From assembly GCF_038443385.1 (NCBI RefSeq), contig NZ_CP151726.1, positions 4,402,001 through 4,466,000 on the forward strand: DNA of 64,000 bases. The letters are read 5' to 3'. Both the position numbers and the translations under genes were made by a program. Position 1 is the first letter of the stretch; every line of letters starts with the position of its first letter. The notes beneath the pieces were generated by a model that searched no databases, was not told the origin of the DNA, and saw nothing but the letters and a program-made list of their open reading frames with translations. Source of the stretch: Stieleria varia (GTDB lineage Bacteria; Planctomycetota; Planctomycetia; Pirellulales; Pirellulaceae). Shown piece by piece: positions 53,481 to 63,601 of the stretch.

Positions 53481-54854
53481 TCAGCGTCGGTTGCCGAGGT
53501 GAATAAGTTTCTTATTGACAAACTCCAAAATTCCCAAGTGCGACAACTCCCGACCGTAGCCCGAATTTTTGATTCCTCCGAATGGAAGCTCCGCTTGCGA
53601 TTTCGTCGGTTGGTTGATGAACATCATTCCAGTCTCAACTTGCTCTGCGACTCGTCGACCGCGTTCAATGTCGCTCGTGAAAACACTGCCACCAAGGCCG
53701 TAAGACGAGTTGTTCGCCAGCTTGATCGCCGCAGCTTCGTCGTCCACAACGTAGACAGTAGCGACAGGTCCGAACAGTTCTTGGTCAAACGTCGGATTGT
53801 CAGGTGTGACGTCGGTCAGAATGGTCGGGTTAAAGAATGCACCGTCACGATCAGGTCGATCGCCACCCAGCAATACAGCCGCACCTGCATTGATTGATGC
53901 CTGAACCTGCTCCATCAGATCGACTGCCGCCTTTTCGGATGAAAGTGGAGCCAGCGTCGTTTCTTCATCCATCGGATCACCCATCTTCAAAGCCGCCATC
54001 TGCTTTTTCAATCCTGCAATGAACTGCTCCGCCACTTCTTTGACGACGATAAACCGTTTGGACGCCACACATGATTGCCCGGCGTTCACGACACGTCCTT
54101 TCACGGCATGTTCGATGGTCTGATCGAGATCCGCATCGTCCAGCACGATAAAGGGATCATTTCCACCGAGTTCCAAAACGCTCCGCTTGAGGTTCTTTCC
54201 TGCAAGTGAAGCGACTGCTGCTCCTGCGGGTTCACTGCCTGTCAAGGAAACACCCTGAACACGCTTGTCCGAAATGATGGACTCAACGAAGTCGGTCGGT
54301 ATGAACAAATTGTTGTAGACGCCACGGGGTAAACCGCATTCAGTGAAAAGCTCTTCGATGACAGCTGCACACTGAGGAACGTTACTCGCGTGCTTTACCA
54401 TCACCGTGTTTCCAGCCATGATGTTGGGAGCAGCGAAACGAACCACTTGATAAAAGGGGAAGTTCCACGGCATGACACCGAGCAAGACACCGATGGGCTC
54501 GTAATGAAGATACGCATCGATCTTCTCCACATCCATTGATTGATCCGCAAGGAATCCTTCAGCGCCGTTCGCGTAGAAGTCGGCGATGTTCGCACAGTAC
54601 TCGATCTCGTACTTGCTTTCCGAGATCCTTTTTCCCATGTCGAGAGTGATGGTGCGGGCGTACTCATCTGCATCCGCTCTCAACAGGTCAGCAAACTTCA
54701 AGAGACATTTCTTGCGATCAGCCAACGGCGTTCGACGCCAGTGCTGAAAAGCATCATGGGCCGTTGACACAATCTTCTCGATCTCGTCCTTATCAAGAGC
54801 GTCGAATTCACGAAGGGTTTCATTATTTGACGGGTTGATGCTTGCGATTGTCAT
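53481..54854 (-). CDS. NAD(P)-dependent aldehyde dehydrogenase (succinate-semialdehyde type)
   Basis: This 457-residue enzyme oxidises an aldehyde to the acid. The catalytic Cys262 is in [14 protein letters not shown], the general-base Glu in [11 protein letters not shown], the cofactor region in [15 protein letters not shown] and [14 protein letters not shown], and the C-terminal motif is [14 protein letters not shown]. The lengths and motifs fit the NAD-dependent succinate-semialdehyde/GabD-like subgroup, but the true substrate is open. ATG at 54854 gives the normal N-terminus [10 protein letters not shown]; the frame extends upstream into non-conserved sequence. It lies 59 bp after the SDR gene and 96 bp before the ene-reductase gene. 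Confidence 0.93.
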   Translation of the reverse strand: MTIASINPSNNETLREFDALDKDEIEKIVSTAHDAFQHWRRTPLADRKKCLLKFADLLRADADEYARTITLDMGKRISESKYEIEYCANIADFYANGAEGFLADQSMDVEKIDAYLHYEPIGVLLGVMPWNFPFYQVVRFAAPNIMAGNTVMVKHASNVPQCAAVIEELFTECGLPRGVYNNLFIPTDFVESIISDKRVQGVSLTGSEPAGAAVASLAGKNLKRSVLELGGNDPFIVLDDADLDQTIEHAVKGRVVNAGQSCVASKRFIVVKEVAEQFIAGLKKQMAALKMGDPMDEETTLAPLSSEKAAVDLMEQVQASINAGAAVLLGGDRPDRDGAFFNPTILTDVTPDNPTFDQELFGPVATVYVVDDEAAAIKLANNSSYGLGGSVFTSDIERGRRVAEQVETGMMFINQPTKSQAELPFGGIKNSGYGRELSHLGILEFVNKKLIHLGNRR

Positions 54855-54913
54855 GATGGTATTGTCCTTGTCGGTTAGGTAAACGGTATTGGTCGGCGAA
54901 GTTAGTCGGCGGG

Positions 54914-55684
54914 CTAGACGGACTGCAGCTTCCCGACGATCTTTCTCGTTGCGATTCGTGGTAGAAATCCGACCGATGTTACCATCAATCGATTCTTCCA
55001 TCCTGGAATGACAATGTCGTCATCGGCGAGATAGCCTTTGTAACCCGCCTTCGCCACTGCAGCGGCACTCATCGTGGACGAAGAGAACATGTCGAGTTTT
55101 CCCATGCCGGAATCTTCTCCAAAGCTTGATTGCGTCGGTCCGGGCTCCAAACAGGTCACGTGAAGCCCGGTGCCTGCCAGTTCCTCTCGCAAGCCTTCCG
55201 TGAACGACAATACGTACGCTTTCGACGCATAGTACACCGACATGTTCGGGCCGGCTTGATACGCTGCGATCGATCCCACATTGAGAACTCCACCGCGTTT
55301 GCGATGGATCATGTCTGGGATCAATAGTCGAGTCAACCGCGTGAGTGCGACGATGTTCAGCATCAGCATGTCGGTTTGTCGGTCGACGGATAGCTCCGCA
55401 AATCTCCCCAGTGCGCCGAAGCCGGCGTTGTTCACAAGCGTGTCCACCGCGATCGACCGCTCTTTCATGCTGCGGCAAAGCTGATCCACGTTTTCCGAGC
55501 GAGACAAGTCCGCCGGGATGACGGTCGCAGCAACACCCTGTTCGTTGCGAATCTGCTCCGCGAGTTCTTGCAGTTTGTCTTCGCTGCGGGCGACCAGCAC
55601 GACGTCGTCGCCTCCTGAGGCAAAGCATTTGGCGAGTTCCCAACCGATTCCGGACGAAGAACCCGTGATCAACGTAGTTGCCAT
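54914..55684 (-). CDS. Short-chain dehydrogenase/reductase (SDR)
   Basis: This 256-residue Rossmann-fold enzyme has TGSSSGIG at residues 6-13 (NAD(P) binding), LVNNAGFGALG near 84, the catalytic Ser in NVGSIAAYQAG and the YxxxK pair in YYASKAYVLSF. It belongs to the classical DltE-like SDR group (DUF-less, substrate unknown). ATG at 55684 is preceded by GGGA at 5 bp; a second ATG two codons upstream is possible. It heads a probable operon of three redox genes. Confidence 0.92.
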   Translation of the reverse strand: MATTLITGSSSGIGWELAKCFASGGDDVVLVARSEDKLQELAEQIRNEQGVAATVIPADLSRSENVDQLCRSMKERSIAVDTLVNNAGFGALGRFAELSVDRQTDMLMLNIVALTRLTRLLIPDMIHRKRGGVLNVGSIAAYQAGPNMSVYYASKAYVLSFTEGLREELAGTGLHVTCLEPGPTQSSFGEDSGMGKLDMFSSSTMSAAAVAKAGYKGYLADDDIVIPGWKNRLMVTSVGFLPRIATRKIVGKLQSV

Positions 55685-55910
55685 GAACATCCCAATGCAT
55701 TGAAGGTTTCGACTTGCCGAATCCGTGTGATCCTGCCGAACTGGTCAGCAACGCATTTACTGCGCCATAGTTGCTCGGACGCTGTTGCCCAGCCGATTCC
55801 CCGCAACGGTTGCTCTGGATTGGTGGTTGAGCAGCCAGTAAGGTCGCGAATCAAGCAGTCGTGCAGCAGTGCGTTAGTCTGGGATTGTGGCGCTGCGGCA
55901 TTTTTCGACT
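55685..55910. other. Upstream region of the redox operon
   Basis: There is no gene and no strong repeat in about 225 bp. Promoter elements for the SDR-led operon are expected here, but none can be named with confidence. Confidence 0.4.
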
Positions 55911-56540
55911 CGGAGAGTCGAGCGACAATTGTCGCTCGACTTTCCAAGTCGATAGCGTGCCCTGGAGAACGTATTGCCAGTCTCAAAAGTTTTCGCGCGC
56001 AGACCGGCCCCCCTACATTGTTTAACGACAAGCCGCAGGCGTAATCGCCACCACCAACCGGATTGCACAGCAGAGTCAATCGCCGCTTCCGCCTTCGCCT
56101 TCGGCTACGGGTCAAACAGTTCTGGAACACGTATGGTTCGTGTTTGAACGTATGGTGGTGTTCGTTTTCGACTCGGAGAGTCGAGCGACAATGTCGCTCG
56201 ACTTTCCAAGTCGATAGCGTGCCCTGGAGAACGTATTGCCAGTCTCAAAAGTTTTCTCGCGCAGACCGGCCCCCCTACATTGTTTAACGACAAGCGGCAG
56301 GCGTAATCGCCACCACCAACCGGATTGCACAGCAGAGTCAATCGCCGCTTCCGCCTTCGCCTTCGGCTACGGGTCAAACAGTTCTGGAACACGTATGGTT
56401 CGTGTTTGAACGTATGGTGGTGTTCGTTTTCGACTCGGAGAGTCGAGCGACAATGTCGCTCGACTTTCCAAGTCGATAGCGTGCCCTGGTAAACGTATTA
56501 CCAGTCTCAAAAGTTTTCTCGCGCAGACCGGCCCCCCACC
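55911..56540. repeat. Tandem array of a 262-bp unit (two full copies plus part)
   Basis: Matching points lie at 55911, 56174 and 56436 (periods 263 and 262). Each unit begins with a double hairpin (CGACTCGGAGAGTCG then CGACTTTCCAAGTCG, at 56169-56183 and 56199-56213). It continues with GCGTGCCCTGGAGAACGTATT, a half-copy of the 29008 family (TTTAACGACAAG) and CGCCTTCGGCTACGGGTC. The third copy is cut near 56540, where a CTCCCCCAAGTTCCTTGAGG element follows to about 56597. A fragment resembling the 173-bp element (ending GTGAATCATCC) lies near 56611-56655. No gene is seen up to 56658. Confidence 0.9.
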
Positions 56541-56658
56541 CTCGCATTCGCTTAGACGGCTAAGCTCGACCTCCCCCAAGTTCCTTGAGGGAGGTGACGG
56601 TGCCTGTTTAGGCTATGCGGGACGCGCTCTATCGCGCTGCGGCTGGTGAATCATCCCT

Positions 56659-57816
56659 TCAATTCGGCTGCATTGATTCTCGATACTCCGAAGGTGTTCT
56701 GCCAGTTTCTCTCTTGAAGGCAGCCGTCATGTACTCGTCGTACTCAAATCCTGTTCGCTCGGCAATCTCATGGATCGTCAACTCCGTCTCCGACAACAAT
56801 TCTTTGATTCGATTCATTCGAACCTTTTGGATCTCTTCGTGCGGTGTATGTCCGACTTGCTTCTTGAATCGATGTTCCAACGCGCGGCGAGAAATCGAAA
56901 CCTGGTTCAACACGTCTGTCACGCGAATGTTCGATGTCGCGTGGCGTCGTATGTAGTGAAGTGCCGTTGCCACCTCTGTGTCATCGATCGCCAAAGTGTC
57001 GGTTGATTCACGGATTTCGATGCCCAGTGGCTGCGTGATCAATGGCGTCTCGGTGGCAACCCATTCACCCGACATCATGCGATCCAGCAAGTCTGCGGCT
57101 TCGTATCCGGTCCTCTTGGTGTCGGGGATGACGCTGGAAAGTCTCGGCTCGGATAGTTCGCAGATCAGGCGGTCGTTATCGACCCCCAAAACGGCGACCT
57201 CCGTCGGCACCGCGATGTTTAACTGACGGCATGCGTCCAGGACCTGCTGCGCTTTGAAGTCGTAGCACCCCATGATGGCGACCGGCCTCGGCAGCTTCGA
57301 TAGCCAGGACATGATGCGTCGATTTTCGGTGGCCAGATCGTAAGCGTCGTCATAGCGTGCGATCGAGTCGAGTTCAAAAACGCGGCAGCGGTTGGCTTCC
57401 GCGATCTTGCGAAAATGGTCTCGACGTTTCGCAGACCATTGGAAACCGGCGTCCCCACAATAGGCGAGATTGGTGAATCCGCGTTCGACGAAATGATCCA
57501 CCGCCAGTTTTGCGATCGCACGGTCCTCGGTATCCGCCCATGGAACCCCGGTGACGTGCCTAGCAGCGCTGAGGTCGACAATCGGCACGCCGAACTTTTT
57601 GAGTTGGCGGCCGATCGCGTCTGTCTCGATCCGCGCGATGATTCCGTCTCCACCCCAGGTTTTTAGCCATGTCGGTGGCGGCGCGCCGCGTTCCTGCTCC
57701 GTCAAATGGACAGACCAATTCGCTCGCTCCTTGGTGTATGCAATCACGCCTTCCAACAGCCCACGACTGTAGCCATTGGAGGTTTCGATCAACAGGGCGA
57801 CGGACTTGCGAGACAT
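56659..57816 (-). CDS. xylR: XylR-type transcription regulator (LacI-like sensor plus AraC HTH)
   Basis: This 385-residue protein, close to the 392 of E. coli XylR, has a periplasmic-binding-like sensor domain at about residues 5-265 (VALLIETSNGYSRGLLEGV; VPTEVAVLGVDNDRLICEL) and an AraC/XylS helix-turn-helix domain at about 275-380 (RVTDVLNQVSISRRALEHRF; TIHEIAERTGFEYDEYMTA). Such regulators bind xylose and activate xyl genes. It is transcribed divergently from xylA, with 188 bp between the two starts, which supports the assignment. ATG at 57816 is preferred over an in-frame TTG at 57831. Confidence 0.9.
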   Translation of the reverse strand: MSRKSVALLIETSNGYSRGLLEGVIAYTKERANWSVHLTEQERGAPPPTWLKTWGGDGIIARIETDAIGRQLKKFGVPIVDLSAARHVTGVPWADTEDRAIAKLAVDHFVERGFTNLAYCGDAGFQWSAKRRDHFRKIAEANRCRVFELDSIARYDDAYDLATENRRIMSWLSKLPRPVAIMGCYDFKAQQVLDACRQLNIAVPTEVAVLGVDNDRLICELSEPRLSSVIPDTKRTGYEAADLLDRMMSGEWVATETPLITQPLGIEIRESTDTLAIDDTEVATALHYIRRHATSNIRVTDVLNQVSISRRALEHRFKKQVGHTPHEEIQKVRMNRIKELLSETELTIHEIAERTGFEYDEYMTAAFKRETGRTPSEYRESMQPN

Positions 57817-58004
57817 GTTCAGCGAGATCAATTCGTGCGTGTGATATTTCTACATCATTGTGCGCGATCTCTACTGGATAATCGAGGTTTCTCACAGAAA
57901 ATGCTGCTCAATAACTCCGTTTCACTGACGCTCAGGCCGCCCGGCAAGAGCCTCATCGACTCACCATGAACAGGCTGGCGGTTTTCCTCCCTGCCAGAAA
58001 CCCA
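57817..58004. promoter_or_regulatory. Divergent xylR-xylA control region
   Basis: A 188-bp space lies between divergent regulator and target genes. The operator and both promoters are expected here by analogy with xyl systems. It has a T-rich part near 57843-57853 and no repeat family. No operator repeat could be defined by eye. Confidence 0.45.
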
Positions 58005-59321
<1,317 letters not shown>

Positions 59322-59330
59322 CGTACGTCC

Positions 59331-59405
59331 CTGTCGTCAACGGGTCTGTCCTCAATGGGCCTGTCCTCAACGGGTCTGTCCGCAACGGGTCTGTCCGCAA
59401 CGGTC
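59331..59405. repeat. Five tandem 15-bp units after xylA
   Basis: The unit CTGTCCTCAACGGGT occurs five times in register (starts 59331, 59346, 59361, 59376, 59391) with small changes (TCG/TCC and CTC/CGC). The array begins 9 bp after the xylA stop codon. It cannot form an intrinsic terminator. Confidence 0.9.
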
Positions 59406-59484
59406 GGGCGTAATCTGCCATGGGTGTGATCGAGTCTGTGTTTCCTGCTCGGCAAAGGACAAACAGGCGATTCACCCCGTGCGT

Positions 59485-60423
59485 TTATTCGATCAATCCT
59501 CGGTAAGGCAGTGGGCCCAACTGGCCGTTGTCGTAGGTCACCGGCGTGACCACTGTGCCCGATGCTGGCATCGACAGCGTTGTCAGGTCCACAGCCTTGG
59601 CTGCCGTCTGCGGCATGGTGAACAAGTTCGGGTCGCTGCTGAGCAATTGATTGATGGCGTAGCTGCCGACTTCGATTCGCATTGAGAGCGGCGGACCGGC
59701 GGCGGGCGTCAATGTCAGCTCAACCGTGTGTGGCAGCACGCACTGTTCGTTTTCATAGTATCTGGGCTGGGACGCTTGACTGGATGCCACCAGCGTGCCC
59801 ATCGGTCCATAGAGAAACTGATCGGTCACGTAGCCCGCGTTTGCATCGATCATCAGAACACGTTGATAGTTTCCTGACGGCGATGCGACGAGACTGCGCA
59901 GCTCCAGCTTTCCGTCGGCGCGCATCGTGGGTCCCGAAACGACGGTGTTGGGATCGATTTGAATCAAACCCAACGCATCCATGATCCAAGTGGGATCGAC
60001 CGGCAGAATCGCTCGATTGAGTTGCTGGCGATAGGCATCGTGTCCCGCGTAGTAGAGCACTTTGCTCATGCCTTCGGGCACTTCGAACCAAAACACTTGG
60101 TCGTTGCTGCCCATGTCCATTCCCGCACCGAGGACGACGGGCAAGTTGGCTCGCATGCGGAAGCGTCGATCTCGCTCCAAGGCCAGCGTTCCGCTGAGTT
60201 TGGGGATGCTGGGCATCGACAGCACGTCCACCACGACGGTGTTGCTGGACAACTGGCGAATCGATGCGGTTCGGTTGACCGCCGCCGCGACTTCCGCGAT
60301 CCCCGGAGTTGCGTTCAGCACGGTCGGTGGTGGCGGATAACTCGGGGCGACTTGACGCTGGGCGCAACCCAGCGCCGTTGTCAAAGCTACCAGGGCGATG
60401 ATGATCCACGTTGGTGTCCGCAT
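59485..60423 (-). CDS. Lipoprotein of unknown function
   Basis: This 312-residue protein has a type II signal peptide: hydrophobic IIIALVALTTAL then the lipobox LGC with Cys20, so it is lipid-anchored in the envelope. The body reads like a LolA/LolB-type beta structure (TLALERDRRFRMRANLPVVL; QVFWFEVPEGMSKVLYYAGH), as in the planctomycete conserved lipoproteins that carry outer-membrane-sensor-like folds. No catalytic motif is visible. It is convergent with xylA and 77 bp from the next gene on the minus strand, so co-transcription with that gene is possible. Confidence 0.82.
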   Translation of the reverse strand: MRTPTWIIIALVALTTALGCAQRQVAPSYPPPPTVLNATPGIAEVAAAVNRTASIRQLSSNTVVVDVLSMPSIPKLSGTLALERDRRFRMRANLPVVLGAGMDMGSNDQVFWFEVPEGMSKVLYYAGHDAYRQQLNRAILPVDPTWIMDALGLIQIDPNTVVSGPTMRADGKLELRSLVASPSGNYQRVLMIDANAGYVTDQFLYGPMGTLVASSQASQPRYYENEQCVLPHTVELTLTPAAGPPLSMRIEVGSYAINQLLSSDPNLFTMPQTAAKAVDLTTLSMPASGTVVTPVTYDNGQLGPLPYRGLIE

Positions 60424-60500
60424 CCGTGCGTCACTTTCTCTTTTGCTGGGTTCTCAGTTCGGTACAAAATGGGTACGAACAGGCACACTCTGATCCATGC

Positions 60501-61061
60501 TCATTCAGGTACAGCCAACTCACTGGCTTCGCAATACAACAGCTCGTTCAATGACTCCGTCAACGCTTCCGTTTCACTGCGTGCGATATCGCAAACCAGC
60601 ACATCGATCGATGACCCATCATCGACGACTTCCACATGCATGATCTCTGGTTCGGCATTCTCCGACTCGGCATTCTCTGACTCGGGGGCGCTGCCGCTCG
60701 GCTGGGAGGTCAATGTTGCCGTGTCTGCCAAGCGGACGAAACGGCGTCGCAGCAACAAGAGAGCCAGCAAATAGCGGGTCTTCGCCTTTTCGGGAAACGA
60801 TTCCATCTGACGCAACAGATCGATCAAGACTTCCCGCGGTGCAAGCACCATTTTCTTTTGATCGCTCAGCGGCATCCGGCACTTCCAGTGCCCGATCGCT
60901 CCTTCGGGAGGCCCGTCCCACGCGGCTGCTGAGTAGTCACGCCGTTCCAGGTCGTCGCCTGATTCCACGACAACGCTGTAGTACCATTCGCCATCGGCTA
61001 GCGGACGTTTCTCCACAAAGCATTGGCGGGTGCATCGACTGACTTTGAATTCACCGAGCAT
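60501..61061 (-). CDS. Conserved hypothetical protein with N-terminal Cys motif
   Basis: This 186-residue protein has two parts. The first 115 residues (SRCTRQCFVEKRPLADGEWYYS; DYSAAAWDGPPEGAIGHWKC; RYLLALLLLRRRFVRLAD) match a conserved planctomycete protein of unknown role, with Cys10 and Cys14 that may bind a metal. The rest is acidic (PESENAESENAEPE), followed by a beta segment. It lies just upstream of the lipoprotein gene on the same strand, and such pairs are probably functionally linked. No known catalytic residues. Confidence 0.75.
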   Translation of the reverse strand: MLGEFKVSRCTRQCFVEKRPLADGEWYYSVVVESGDDLERRDYSAAAWDGPPEGAIGHWKCRMPLSDQKKMVLAPREVLIDLLRQMESFPEKAKTRYLLALLLLRRRFVRLADTATLTSQPSGSAPESENAESENAEPEIMHVEVVDDGSSIDVLVCDIARSETEALTESLNELLYCEASELAVPE

Positions 61062-61319
61062 GAAACACGGGGTGTGAAACTGGGGCTAGCGAGCGACGAT
61101 CCATTTACTGGCGCACCGGGTAGTGGGTTTCGCCAGAATTCCTTTCGGACGGGATTTCTGGCGAAATCCATCACGCCACCTATTGATGAGGCGTTCCTAT
61201 ACGGCAAGTTTACCAGCAAACTGACTACAAGCTTGATTCCTAACAAACACAGCCGGGTGACGGATAGATGTGTTTGCCCGATGTCGAGCGACAATAATCG
61301 AGTTGCGGACAGCTACCGA

Positions 61320-61631
61320 TCAGTCGCGCAAATAGCTGTCGCAGACTTTGACTTCGGTCCAGTTTCCTTTCTGGCGTTCGATGAACTCCAAGTGTGGCGG
61401 CACGACTTGGTAGGCGTCGTGTGCGGCGCGGTCGGCAAAGATCACGTGAAGTGAAACGTCGAAATCATGGTTCACTGGTCGATTCAGCTCGGGATCACGG
61501 GTTCCCACGGAAAAATCGACGACGCCGTCGTGATCACGGAGATATTTTTCGCAATCGGCAACGAGGCTTTCGACCTTTTCGCTGCTATTGTCGTTGAGCC
61601 GAAAGAAAACGTGGTGGGCAAGTCTGGGCAT
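61320..61631 (-). CDS. Dabb-domain (stress-responsive alpha/beta barrel) protein
   Basis: This 103-residue protein is a compact dimeric alpha/beta barrel of the Dabb family: MPRLAHHVFFRL at the start, SLVADCEKYLRDHDGVVDFS, DVSLHVIFADRAAHDAYQVV and HLEFIERQKGNWTEVKVCDS at the end. The typical His-x-Val-Phe-Phe strand and the HD..Y motif are present. The role is unknown, perhaps cofactor or aromatic binding. ATG at 61631 gives the family start; an in-frame TTG 48 bp upstream is less likely. Confidence 0.85.
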   Translation of the reverse strand: MPRLAHHVFFRLNDNSSEKVESLVADCEKYLRDHDGVVDFSVGTRDPELNRPVNHDFDVSLHVIFADRAAHDAYQVVPPHLEFIERQKGNWTEVKVCDSYLRD

Positions 61632-61692
61632 GGTGAAGTAAGAATTCTTAGAAAGTGAAAATGGGGGGATCAACGTCAAAGGAACGTGGACG

Positions 61693-62637
61693 TTATTTTA
61701 GCCAACCGTTGTCTCGCATCCAGGACTCACACAACGCGGGCCAATGATCCTTGCTCTCTCCCGTGTCGCGGGCACCGAACCCGTGGCCGCCGTTGGCGAA
61801 CACGTGCAGTTCCGCGGGAACCTTGTTGGCTCGCAGGGTCGTGAACAAGGTCACGCTGCTCATGCAACTGATGCGGTCGTTGCCCGCATGGGCGAAAAAC
61901 ATGGGAGGTGTTTCGGGGCTGACCGTCAAGTCCTCGATCAGTTTGGATTCGTCTTCTTTGTCGGCCAGCCAAGCAGGGTAGACGAGGACCGCGAAATCGG
62001 GCTTCGCAGACGCTTGGTCATGAGCATCAATTGGCTCATAGTGTCGCTGCGTGGCTGTCGCGGCTCGCGCGGACGCGTTGCCGCCAGCGGAGAAACCGAG
62101 CACGCCGATGCGTTTGGGCTGGAACCCATCGATCGCACCGCTTCTCAGCAAGCTGACGCTGCGTTGGATGTCCTGCACGGGCGGCAACCAGTTCTTTTCT
62201 TCGTTTCGCGTCGGCACGCGGTATTTGAGGACCACTGCACTGACGCCGATGCTTTGCAGCCACTGGGCGATCTCGGTTCCTTCCAGATCCCACGCCAAGA
62301 TGGAGTAGCCACCGCCGGGGTTGACGATCACAGTGTTTTCGCTGCCGGGAAAGGGATACAGGTGCAACTCTGGTTTGCTGACGTTTCCCAATCGAATCAC
62401 GGATTTCCCCGCAACATCTCGACCGTTGGGCCCACTCGTGTCTTGCTCGGGCTCTGTAGGTGCAGTCCAAGCAGGCATGTTGCCCGACCACACGGGAACG
62501 GTCTTGACGGCAGGGGCGGCTTCTTGTGCCAAGGCACCGTCACTGTGAAGAAGAACAACGGCGAGGATCAAAAGCCACTTGGTGCTGGAAATTGCTTTAC
62601 GACGGAACGCGCTACGAGACATCACGGTGCAACTCAT
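61693..62637 (-). CDS. Secreted alpha/beta hydrolase (esterase-like, BD-FAE type)
   Basis: This 314-residue protein has a signal peptide (WLLILAVVLLHSDGALA, cleavage near residue 38) and an alpha/beta-hydrolase domain. Visible are VIVNPGGGYSILAWDLEG (oxyanion region), the nucleophile elbow GFSAGG, the Asp in FFAHAGNDRISC and the His in FANGGHGFGARD. This set resembles acetylxylan/feruloyl-type esterases. It is presumably periplasmic and could act on plant or algal polysaccharide esters. Several ATGs are close together; 62637 is taken, with 62622 as alternative. No neighbour is tightly linked. Confidence 0.9.
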   Translation of the reverse strand: MSCTVMSRSAFRRKAISSTKWLLILAVVLLHSDGALAQEAAPAVKTVPVWSGNMPAWTAPTEPEQDTSGPNGRDVAGKSVIRLGNVSKPELHLYPFPGSENTVIVNPGGGYSILAWDLEGTEIAQWLQSIGVSAVVLKYRVPTRNEEKNWLPPVQDIQRSVSLLRSGAIDGFQPKRIGVLGFSAGGNASARAATATQRHYEPIDAHDQASAKPDFAVLVYPAWLADKEDESKLIEDLTVSPETPPMFFAHAGNDRISCMSSVTLFTTLRANKVPAELHVFANGGHGFGARDTGESKDHWPALCESWMRDNGWLK

Positions 62638-62900
62638 CTGTTTGGAGGGAGATTGTCAGGGAAGGCCACCATGATAGCCGAAGTTTCGGTAGGTCATGCT
62701 GTGCATGACGCGATCCGTGCAACGCAGCCCAGCCACGTTGGGCGTCACCAGAAGTTTTCCCCGAATCCAGGAACCGGTCGTGAAGGCGGGCGTGCCGTAT
62801 TTCGTCATCGGAGCATGACCTGATGTAATATCCGCGATATTGGTCTGGGAAAGCTAGAAGATAGGGTTTGTCGTGGTGGATCTTGCAAAAGATCCCACCG

Positions 62901-62980
62901 CTATAGGATCTTTAACAAGATCCACTACCCTGAAGATAAGCTACAGGATCTTTAACAAGATCCACTACCCTAAAGATAAG
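62901..62980. repeat. Two tandem 40-bp units with a GGATCTT/AAGATCC hairpin
   Basis: Bases 62901-62940 and 62941-62980 are two 40-bp copies with two differences. Each contains GGATCTTTAACAAGATCC, a 7-bp stem with a TAAC loop. Confidence 0.9.
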
Positions 62981-62998
62981 TTGTCCCAGACCACGAGC

Positions 62999-63172
62999 CC
63001 GGATGATTCACGCGAGTCACTACAGTCTTCGCAACATGTTTGCGTGAAACGGCCTACGCGGATTGGCACGAAAACAGTCTGCACATATCAGCCGCCAGGC
63101 GATAGAGAGCGTCCCGCTTAGAAAGTAATCGGGAACCGGACGCTATCGCGTTCCGGCTGATGTATCAAACGG
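62999..63172 (+). mobile_element. MITE-like element, copy 5 (degenerate)
   Basis: It begins CCGGATGATTCA and ends TGTATCAAACGG, 174 bp apart, so the right end has decayed. The interior still matches copies 1-4 (CTACGCGGATTGGCACGAAA; GGAACCGGACGCTATCGCG). No target duplication can be seen, as expected for an older insertion. Confidence 0.8.
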
Positions 63173-63601
63173 CAACGTCCTACTTTCAACTCAAACCAAG
63201 TCTCTACTATCACTTGCGTCGTAGTGACAGACGCCCATGCAATCTCCGCGTCTAGCGTCAGTGGATCAATAGCTAGCGTTCCCGGCAGGCGAGAGTTTGG
63301 GCAAACTCGCGACAGCCTATGGGTGGCGGGTGAAAATAGAAAGCATGAGGGCTGTGATGGTCGAAGTTGGAAAGAGTAGCGACTCAATCGCTTTGCCCTT
63401 TATTTCACGCAGCCCTTCTGTCGCGTTGCCCATCTTTCGCGATGCACCCCAGAGAAGTCGTCGCCCATCCTTGAACTCGCCTCCATGCGTTATTCCAGCT
63501 CGCCAGTTTGTCATCCAATGCAATCGCGAAACAGCGAGAGTGGCTGTCATTGCGGCGAAACGGCTGGTTTGCAACTGAGTGGACGCGTCAATCACCGGAA
63601 A

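Larger units (their letters stand above)
62638..63601. repeat. 964-bp space with small repeats and one MITE-like copy
   Basis: Two 40-bp units lie at 62901-62980, after a related hairpin at about 62875-62898 (GTGGATCTTGCAAAAGATCC). A degenerate copy of the 173-bp element is at 62999-63172. From 63173 to 63601 no repeat is seen. A few short open frames cross that part without gene-like features. The efflux gene starts at 63602. Confidence 0.7.

Noticed and set aside
61744..62823. 359-codon open frame on the plus strand across the alpha/beta hydrolase gene
   Set aside because: The opposite strand holds a complete hydrolase with signal peptide and catalytic triad; the plus frame has no recognisable motif.
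63297..63578. 93-codon open frame before the efflux gene
   Set aside because: No ribosome site, no recognised domain, and composition like the surrounding non-coding sequence.
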